DNA of 64,000 nt. Origin: Sabellastarte sp. h YS-2021. Taxonomy: Eukaryota > Annelida > Polychaeta > Sabellida > Sabellidae. Position 1 is the first letter of the stretch. Each line of letters starts with the position of its first letter. Under the pieces are notes generated by a model, which worked only from the letters and a program-made list of their open reading frames with translations, made no database searches and was not told the origin of the DNA. Made by a program: the position numbers and the translations under genes. Below, in pieces: positions 56,640 through 64,000 of this stretch. The DNA lies in NCBI GenBank assembly GCA_964017235.1, contig OZ024933.1:64152255-64216254 (forward strand), in the 5' to 3' direction.

Positions 56640-56988
56640 CATATTGTGCTGGTGGGCGTGGTCTATCTCAAGTAAATCAGTGCGTCATCTAGAAACCAAT
56701 CAAACACACTCGTGGCAACCCCCGCCCTCGGCCAATCAGATCACTCGGTGAGCCATCAATCAATTCCCCGAGTGGCGCGTAAGTACTCGGCGCGAAAAAA
56801 CCTCCTCAACAAAGTGCAGTAGTTTTCAGTACAAACCACACAGGTCTTAGAGCATTTTTAGCAAGGATATAAACACGTGTGTTCAGTTTCTTCACTTATA
56901 TACTACTCTTTCTTCAAGCCTTTTTATTTTTTTTTATTTTTTAGGCTTTTATCATTATTTTAGTTTGTAGATTTTAGTTGTGTAGATC
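56640..56988 (+). promoter_or_regulatory. Putative Musashi promoter and 5' UTR
   Basis: This stretch is richer in GC than its surroundings. It has a GC/KLF-like GTGGGCGTGG (about 56652), CCAAT boxes (AACCAATCAAA about 56695; GGCCAATCAGA about 56730), an E2F-like GGCGCGAAAA (56789-56798) and an initiator-like TCAGT (56826-56830), then the ATG at 56989. No TATA box is evident. The arrangement suits a TATA-less promoter of a progenitor-cell gene, but the start site is inferred. Confidence 0.55.
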
Positions 56989-57053
56989 ATGAAAATGGAT
57001 CCTAATACTCAACAGAATGGAGCTTTGAATGGTGAGGAAGCATCTAATGACAG
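56989..57053 (+). CDS. msi: Musashi RNA-binding protein, coding exon 1
   Basis: ATGAAAATGGATCC opens MKMDPNTQQNGALNGEEASN and ends in GACAG before the donor GTAAGGG. Two in-frame ATGs lie close together; the second (AAAATGG) has the stronger context. The exon gives the short, polar N-terminal tail before RRM1. Musashi proteins bind UAG-core motifs in 3' UTRs and control translation in stem and neural progenitor cells. The four exons read 91 residues without a break, and all borders obey GT-AG. Confidence 0.93.
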
Positions 57054-57294
57054 GTAAGGGAGTGGAAATTGATGTGTGTATTCTCTACTTGTGACTCAAT
57101 ATCTTTTTCCCCTCTCTTTGTTTCAAGATATATTTATGTATATTCTCCACACCTCAGATGTATGTATTTATAGGCTCACAATGATTTATAGATGCAAGTC
57201 ATTTTCATGCACTCCAAATTCATGGCGTTTTCGTCAGTAAATTATTGGGAGAACAATTCAATTTACCTTTGATATCTTCTTTTTTTCTCTTTAG

Positions 57295-57335
57295 GAAAAT
57301 GTTTATTGGAGGACTGTCATGGCAAACTACCCCAG
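57295..57335 (+). CDS. msi: Musashi coding exon 2 (RNP2)
   Basis: After TCTTTAG it reads (R)KMFIGGLSWQTTP, ending CCCAG before GTGAGAA. MFIGGL (residues 24-29) is the RNP2 strand of RRM1 and KMFIGGLSWQT is diagnostic of Musashi rather than hnRNP A/DAZAP1. The intron before it is 241 bp. Confidence 0.96.
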
Positions 57336-57637
57336 GTGAGAAGAATATCTTTATCCTCCTATTCATGTTTATGTCTTCTTAATATTTGATCTTCAATGAC
57401 AATGTTTTTTATAGTGTACTTTTAACAATGTGCTTGTTAAGTTGGTGATTAATCATTGTTTACATCCTGTACTGGAGAGACAGAGATAGTGGTGTAATAA
57501 GATTTGCATGTTCAGTATTTGGGCAGTATTTTGGGTACTGAACTGTGTGTAAACAAACTTCATAGTGCCATATATGGCTACACTTTATCACTTCTTTGGA
57601 GCCGTCAAAATTGTTTTTGTTTGCATTCAAAATACAG

Positions 57638-57719
57638 AAAACCTACGAGACTACTTCAGTAAATTTGGGGAAGTGAAAGAATGTATGGTTATGAGGGATC
57701 CCATCACCAAGCGTTCAAG
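57638..57719 (+). CDS. msi: Musashi coding exon 3 (RRM1 helix and strand)
   Basis: After AATACAG it reads [19 protein letters not shown] then RDPITKRS, ending TCAAG before GTATGTC. It covers helix 1, strand 2 and the loop before RNP1 (residues 36-62), strongly Musashi-like. The intron before it is 302 bp. Confidence 0.97.
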
Positions 57720-58175
57720 GTATGTCTTTCATGTTGCTGACTAAATACAAACAACAGATCAAAAAAGACCTTTTGTCTAAGCATAATACCTACATTTGCA
57801 ATGCTCGTTATTGCAAAAAACATCATTATTACGCATTTTCCTGTGTGTCTAAGATACAAGTGTTATTTATTTACATAATTGTGTGTCATTTGAGTAAATA
57901 GACTCACTGCTATAAATCTTCAGTCACTGGATTTCCAGCTGATTGGCAAACTAAGGGGCTTAAACCAATGAGGCTAATCATGTGTTGCAAACTTTTATAG
58001 TCGCCTGATTTTATATATTAGGAGACAAGTGTACTTATAATGTAATTTCAATTTTTATATTAATTTTCGCTTGACAGATCTTGGCATAAGTATCGCATGT
58101 TGATATACCAGTACTTAGGCATGACTTTTATTTATTATTTCCCTTATATATATATTTGCTTATTGCCATTTTCAG

Positions 58176-58260
58176 GGGATTTGGTTTCATAACCTTCACA
58201 AACATTGATAGTGTTGACAAAGTGCTTGCAAATGGACCTCATGAATTGGATTCTAAGATT
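58176..58260 (+). CDS. msi: Musashi coding exon 4 (RNP1)
   Basis: After TTTTCAG it reads (R)GFGFITFTNIDSVDKVLA, then NGPHELDSKI, ending at ATT before GTAAGTG. RGFGFITF (residues 63-70) is RNP1, with the aromatic residues that stack on RNA. The next residues of the family (DPKVAFPRR) must be in an exon beyond the window, so the gene is partial here. The intron before it is 456 bp; the one after it exceeds 5.7 kb. Confidence 0.97.
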
Positions 58261-60840
58261 GTAAGTGCCTGGTTTCATTTTATTTTTCAAAATTTTTTTC
58301 CCCTTTGCCTTCAGTACCATATATATACAATTCAAAAGCCAGTAACAAGTCTTAAGGTATTGATTTTACTTATATATTTGATAAATTGATATTCCACAGA
58401 GGTTTTATCCTTTGTTGAAAAAAATGTGACTCATTTCATTGGAATACCAAGTTTATTGTATTCAGGTTACAATATATCTTTTGTATGTTATTACGGATCA
58501 AAGATGTCTGAACAAACAAATCATTTTTTTTTATTTGGTGTGAAGTAGTTATACATAGGGTAAAAATTTAATTCTCCCTAAGAACCCATTCTTGTTTAAC
58601 TTATTTTTAAAAGTAAGATATATTCTTTTAGTTGTGGTTATTTGCTCCCCAAGGGCTGAGTCTACTAGATGAATACCTCTTAAAATGTCTAATTTTGCAC
58701 AAACTGTGTGATACTCGAAATTCATTTGAATGTCATTGAAGGGGATTTAATTACAATGAAAATAACTGCACACATTGAGTGGAGTGGAACTGGAAGAGTT
58801 AGCTGGGGAGGGATTGGCAGCTTTTTATTTTAGCTCGTCAAAGTGTGCAAAAATTTCACTTTCTACAAAAGAGGTCACACTGAACAAAACATCCACATTA
58901 AATCAGTTGTGATGAAGTAGCAGATGGTGAATTAATAGAATGTGAGGCATTTGAGGTATAACATTTTTTTGCAAGTCTCTCTCCACCCCCACCCCCCTCC
59001 CCCTTCGTCTTTTAATAGCCCTACTGGACTGGGTAATTGACTGTATGCCAGTCTTAAAAAGTCTTCAGATCTCACAAAAAGCCAAAAAAAAAGCAGTATT
59101 CTGTCTGTATATGAAGCTAGAAGATAGAAGACCACAGTCTAGGTGGCTGGGGACTTCTTGTTATTTGCAGCCCTACTTCAGAGCACATGTGAAACCCAAT
59201 ATGTCAATAATGCTGTTCATTACAATCCATCCAAAAGGAACATACAGGGACTATTTGCTATTGATTGGTTGCTTGAAGGAATTCGCTGGTTATGTATATC
59301 ACAGTAACTTGCCAGTAGTAACCACCACTGTGCTTGTGATGACGTCTTATTCTGCTTTTTACATCTCTTTGTAGAGTACACAGGCTTGTATTGCAGATTT
59401 TCTGCCCTCGGTAGTGAAATGACAATTTTTGAACCACCCCTGTGTGATTAATCTTAGAAATATAACATGACCACCAATGATTCACCATTGATATTTTTGA
59501 GTAGTATCTGTCTCATATTTTTGGGGATTTTGAAAGTAGTAGATTAAGATGTTTATAAATATTTGTACATCTATTTTGTATTGAGGTGTTGAGATCCTTT
59601 AGATTATAGTTATTACATTGATTTGTTATAAACTGTCATAAAATTACAAAGAAATACTAATTACTAGTATCTAATGTTTTCTTAAGGGAGTTCAACAGAA
59701 AACATACATTTGAGCAGTACATGTATGGAGATTTTAACATTTATAAATGAAGCTAGTTCACACCACAATCTTGCATTAAAACACAGTTAAGACAGGAAAC
59801 CATAATCTTCTTCCCCATCTTGCAGGTTTTAAAATTAGGTACTCCATTGACTTGTTTTTCCTACAAACTAATATCCAGTGCCAGGGTGAGATAAAAAAAA
59901 GGCGGAGAAAAAATGTTTTGACAGTGTGCATTTTAAGTTGGTGTGTCCATTGTCCCAATCACTGATTGCTAATCGCTGATGTCAAAGACACTAGTGTATA
60001 CCTCATGTATTGCTCGTCTCTGTATAAGTAATAGATTTAAATCATTAAAAGCAGTATTGTGTCTTAAGCTGTTGGGTGTATAAACAGTTTCTTTTCTGAA
60101 CTACAACTCTCTTATTTACTGGTTGGGAATCAGCTGTCATGGTCGAAGAAACCGTGGCATTGGTTACACTTGTGGAAACATGAGCTAAGTCCAAATGCAA
60201 ATATCTTCCAGCATCATTTATGTGTGCGTATAGCTAGCATAACACAGCATAAAATATTGCTCATAGTAGTCAAAACCGATGTATCAGTAAGCATGATAAA
60301 GGGGCATTCTTACCTCTCCTCCAGACATCCCAGTGTTATGATAGATGGACCTGGTTGTAGTAAACAAATGCCAAAACTCTAACTGTAATGATGGTTTATC
60401 ATCCTCAAGGCAGCCAGCTATGTCCAGTATACAGACACAGGGAACTTTGGGAGGAGTGCCTAATGACCACTAATATCTAAGGCCTACTTACTGGTTCATA
60501 TGAAATATGCGATTCTACACCAAGTATTCTTTCAATATGGATTCCTGGCGATCTATACACACGTGTGATTGATGGCCGATATTATATAGCTCAGCCTTGA
60601 TGTTGTAGGTATTACTGTTGAAGAAGCCCAAACAAATCAATATCATTGATGGAGAGTTATGATGTATTTACAGGTTTTTCAAATGGTTTGCTAAATTTAT
60701 ACAGCACATCTAGCAAGACATTTCCTTTTTCTCCTGAATTCGTGGAAATATACTCACTATAGAATTAGGCATTTGCTTTGTAATTATTAATAGGATTAGG
60801 TTCCCTTTCCATCCGTAATCGAAAGTTTTGTAGATATGTG

Positions 60841-61230
60841 TAGGGCTGTGACGGATACAAAAAAACGGCATCGAGTACTCGCCCTCTGAAAACCGGCCCG
60901 AATTCGAGTAACCGCGAGATTTAGTTCCCACCATTAGAAGTCTTCTGTAAACAAATAGTCGGTTCCGGAAACGAAACTTTTGAAGAAAAACGTCCCCTAA
61001 TTAACCAGATATTATAGATTATGGAGTAAATTATAGGTTTTCAAGCGAAAACAACAACTTTAATTGATGTTACGTGACGGAAATGCTGAAATGCAGCATA
61101 TTTTACACAAACGTTTCATTACGTGGGCGATAATACAATACGTCGCGAGTAACCGAGTACTTAAGATGGACTCGAGTACAAGCCAAGATCGCCTCATACA
61201 CCGAGGCTCGAGTACTCGTTCGCAGCCCTA
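60841..61230. mobile_element. hAT MITE in Musashi intron 4
   Basis: Ends TAGGGCTG...CAGCCCTA; the inner words GAGTACTCG and CTCGAGTACTCG repeat. The flanks GATATGTG (60833-60840) and GATTTGTG (61231-61238) agree at 7 of 8 positions, as expected for a hAT 8 bp duplication that has aged. 390 bp, non-coding. It carries GTGGGCGATAATAC near 61123. Confidence 0.85.
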
Positions 61231-62249
61231 GATTTGTGTGGAGTGAGAGGTTGCATTTAGTCTGTGAAAATGTTGTATTTTTTTTTGAAAAGGTCAGGTA
61301 TGTCTGTAACTAGACAGGGAGGCTTTATTCATATTTACAATATTTGTCAATCTACACTTAATTTAAAAGTGTTCCATTTTGTTATTTTAGATGCACATGA
61401 TGCATACATATTATATGTTCATTCATAAGAATTGCTTTTTCTCTTGTATTTACCCTTGTCATTGGTCAAATTTTGGAATGCAGAAACATTTTTGAAGTGA
61501 TTTTTGGCATGAATAATTTTCAGTCAGCAGGTACCTACAACATCTGCTTGTGTATTAAGCTTGAATAAAATTGTGGAAAGCATTGGCTTTGCACAGTATT
61601 GCTGATCTGACCACAATATATATTATATATAGACCCTTCAGTACTCCACAATGCTAAAAAAGACAAGTTTCTAAGTACTGTCAATTAAAATAATGGCTAA
61701 AATATTTGGAGTATTGAAATTTGGTATGCTATTTGCTCCTAAATACCAAACATGGGAGACATTTAAAACCTTAACCACTATTTCTGTGTTCAGTAGTGGA
61801 CCTTTGACAGTCCTGTTAGACGATTTAGGTTTGCATTGTGTTGTCCTACACCAAGAGAAAAGAAAATAATACTGCTGGTGCTTGTTTAAAGAGGGTAATC
61901 CCCATCCATCCTTGTCTAAAATTAGTCACAGAATCTGGCCACACACACACAGTGCACCATTTGATTAGCATTGAATTGTGCAGCCATTGATCAGGTTTTT
62001 GTTATCAGTAATTACACTGGGAAAGTCCTTGTTTCATAGCTGCAATGCAATGGATCACTTTGGGGCATTTTCCTTGCTCCAGAAACTGCATTGCTGACTA
62101 AGCTTATTTGCAGAGGCACTAGACTTTTCGAGTATGTACATCAGGCTTTGATTTATCATTCATCTAATTATTCTGCAGCATATATTGTCAAAATGTCTAT
62201 GATTTGTTCTTGGAAAAATTAACTTGCTCACCTTTTCAAATGCTTCAAG

Positions 62250-62525
62250 TAGGGCTGTTAAAGAGTACTCGAGTACTCGTTAAAGATTAGATTACTAAAT
62301 TATTTGGAGTACAAAATGAACAAAAGAGTACTCTTTTACACTCAAATAGTGCCCTTTTATAAACCATTCTTGATAAAAGTGACATAAACTGGGTAAATTT
62401 CTGTTAATTTTTAGGGGAAATTGGTACATTTTGTTGTATTTATCACTAAAAAGAGTACTCGTTTTAGAGTAGAGTAATGGTGAGAGAGTACTCGAGTACA
62501 AAATTTGCTACTCGTGGCAGCCCTA
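62250..62525. mobile_element. hAT MITE in Musashi intron 4 (second)
   Basis: Ends TAGGGCTGTTAAAGAGTACT and (reverse) TAGGGCTGCCACGAGTAGC; inner ACTCGAGTACTCG repeats. GCTTCAAG at 62242-62249 and 62526-62533 is a perfect 8 bp duplication. 276 bp, non-coding; a younger relative of 60841-61230. Confidence 0.92.
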
Positions 62526-64000
62526 GCTTCAAGCTTTTATTTTTCCAAGGCATCTCTTGGTTTGTGTGCTCATCAGGAAGATTTAGGCTAGAACAATATC
62601 AGATCTTTTCAGATGAATTTGATGATTTTGATTGGAATAACACCCCTTGATAAATCAGAGAAGGACATTTTTCATGTCAGAGAACTCCATTTATATAAAA
62701 TATGGATTGATTGTTTTGAGAAGAAAAAAAACACATTCAAGGTCTGGGTGACAATGTCTTGAATCTTTTGATGATGTATAAATTACAGCGGTCTTCTGGT
62801 TATTGACAGCATTTATTTGAACACAACTACTTAGGAAATTAGACCACATGTCAATTTGTTCTTGTATATAAAAGTACAGTTGATAGGCCTCTTGAAAGCT
62901 TTCTGAATAATCTGAGGTAAAAATGCCTTGCATTTATATTTGAACAGCTTGACCTTGGACATTGTAGGCTGAGTCTTCAACTCTACAATAAACATCACTA
63001 TATCTATAACATAGTCTTACTGGCGGCCCTGTTTAAGTTGTGTATTTGAAGACGTATTGATATTCCAGCTCGTTTTCCATGTAGTTGATTCAAATTAGAT
63101 TTGGCACAAAATGAGACTGTGTTGCAGGCTTGCAGCATATAGAATTTGGGCCACATCACATGATTATCAATCAGAGAATGTATTTTTGTTGTACAGAAAT
63201 TGATCAAGTGTTTGGTTCCTGTGGTTAAGATATGTTAATATAGGTTTCTTTGGAAACTGTTTTAATACTGTATCACTATACTTTGAAAGGACCGCCTTGC
63301 AAATTATTTTTGTATATCCCCTCTTTGTGAAACAAAACTTCACCGATAAAAGAACGTCTAAGCCTGGCTTGGATGTCAGTTTCTCTCCTCATTCACATTA
63401 ATGCATCAGGCTGGCTGAAATGTCCAATTGGTACAATGTGCCAGAAAGCTTCCTGTGGCAAGAAGTCTTGGCTTAATTAATCATATATATACTCCAATCT
63501 AGGCTGGAAATTCATGAAAATTTCCCAAGGATGATGAAAACACAGTCCCTGTAGTATGAGTCAAGGACTTCCTATTAGATGTTCTTGTTCCAACAGGACT
63601 TTACTGCACTGTGCTTGCTGATAGAAAGTCACCAGCTTATGATACTTTATTATCTGAACTTCCTAAATCCAAACGTATGATTTCAAGAGTATAGTTATAC
63701 TAAAAATTTATGTTTTATGTTAGAAGTATTTCTTCTTTTTTTAAGAGCAAAATGCAAACTCAGCCTGTTCAGATAATAGAGGGTGTTCTATATTTTGCTG
63801 ATATTCCCGTCAGTCAAATTATTTTCTAATCATATTTATGTGATAATTTTTCAATATTTGGAAAGTATTGTAGTGAAAATTACTAGTAAAGCAGATGGTT
63901 ATAATATAACCTGAGAATACCTTGAAAGATAATGTTTATTATATGCAACTATATATATTTTTATATGTGTGTTCTGCAAAAATAAAGCCACGAAAGATTT

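Larger units (their letters stand above)
58261..64000 (+). other. msi: Musashi intron 4 (5' part)
   Basis: No Musashi RRM1-end or RRM2 coding words were found in this stretch, so the intron continues past the window. Besides the two hAT MITEs there are no recognised elements, which contrasts with the dense repeats left of the gene. Short frames in it carry no domain. Confidence 0.7.

Noticed and set aside
58156..58389. 77-residue open frame reading through Musashi exon 4
   Set aside because: The real coding part is 58176-58260; the rest reads through the GTAAGTG donor into the intron.

Overview
The window is a strongly AT-rich piece of an animal nuclear genome. It contains parts of two spliced host genes, and most of the rest is recognisable mobile DNA. 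The organism is a metazoan, because a clear Musashi RNA-binding-protein gene is present. The mix of a DIRS-like element, a CR1-type LINE with a 2A-like peptide, Tx1/L1-type LINEs, tRNA-derived SINEs with a molluscan/deuterostome-type tail, PIF/Harbinger, MULE, hAT and pogo/Tigger DNA transposons, and 150-170 bp tandem units inside mobile elements fits a marine invertebrate. A lophotrochozoan such as a mollusc is my best guess, but this is inference, not proof.

Host genes. At the left edge (408-519, minus strand) lies the first coding exon of an FAD-dependent amine/sarcosine-oxidase-type enzyme; the rest of the gene runs off the left end. At the right (56989-58260, plus strand) are the first four coding exons of Musashi, encoding residues 1-91 and most of RRM1. 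They are preceded by a promoter-like segment with CCAAT, GC-box and E2F-like motifs. The fourth intron runs from 58261 past the window end and carries two hAT MITEs.

Layout. 1-400: DIRS-end-like sequence plus a SINE in the oxidase intron. 560-11400: arrays of three tandem-repeat families (155 bp; 160-168 bp with YY1-type sites; about 160 bp with RFX X-box palindromes), interrupted by a Tigger MITE and by a retroposed poly(A) transcript. 12000-16100: a cluster of short inverted-repeat elements. 18300-18610: dead Tx1-type RT fragment. 18700-27700: a DIRS-like retrotransposon (minus strand) split by a CR1-type LINE (plus strand). 27900-31470: SINE, then a 5'-truncated Tx1/L1-type LINE (minus). 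31471-35990: an element with about 0.8 kb terminal inverted repeats, holding a nested MULE with a decayed transposase. 36545-41453: a nearly intact Tx1/L1-type LINE with a 15 bp target duplication. 42000-48911: two PIF/Harbinger copies, the first split by another DNA element and the second complete with TTA duplications. 49147-56600: further repeats and SINEs. 56640-64000: Musashi.

The elements are nested, so relative ages can be read: CR1-type LINE after DIRS; Tigger and the retroposed transcript after the YY1-type arrays; the CCCAGCAGG element after Harbinger copy 1; SINE after the DIRS-like end. No intact transposase or reverse transcriptase is seen; every coding element has stops, frameshifts or deletions. 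The observations most worth following are a roughly 20 bp motif shared by several unrelated DNA-transposon families, the transcription-factor-like palindromes built into the tandem units, and the 2A-like peptide in the LINE.
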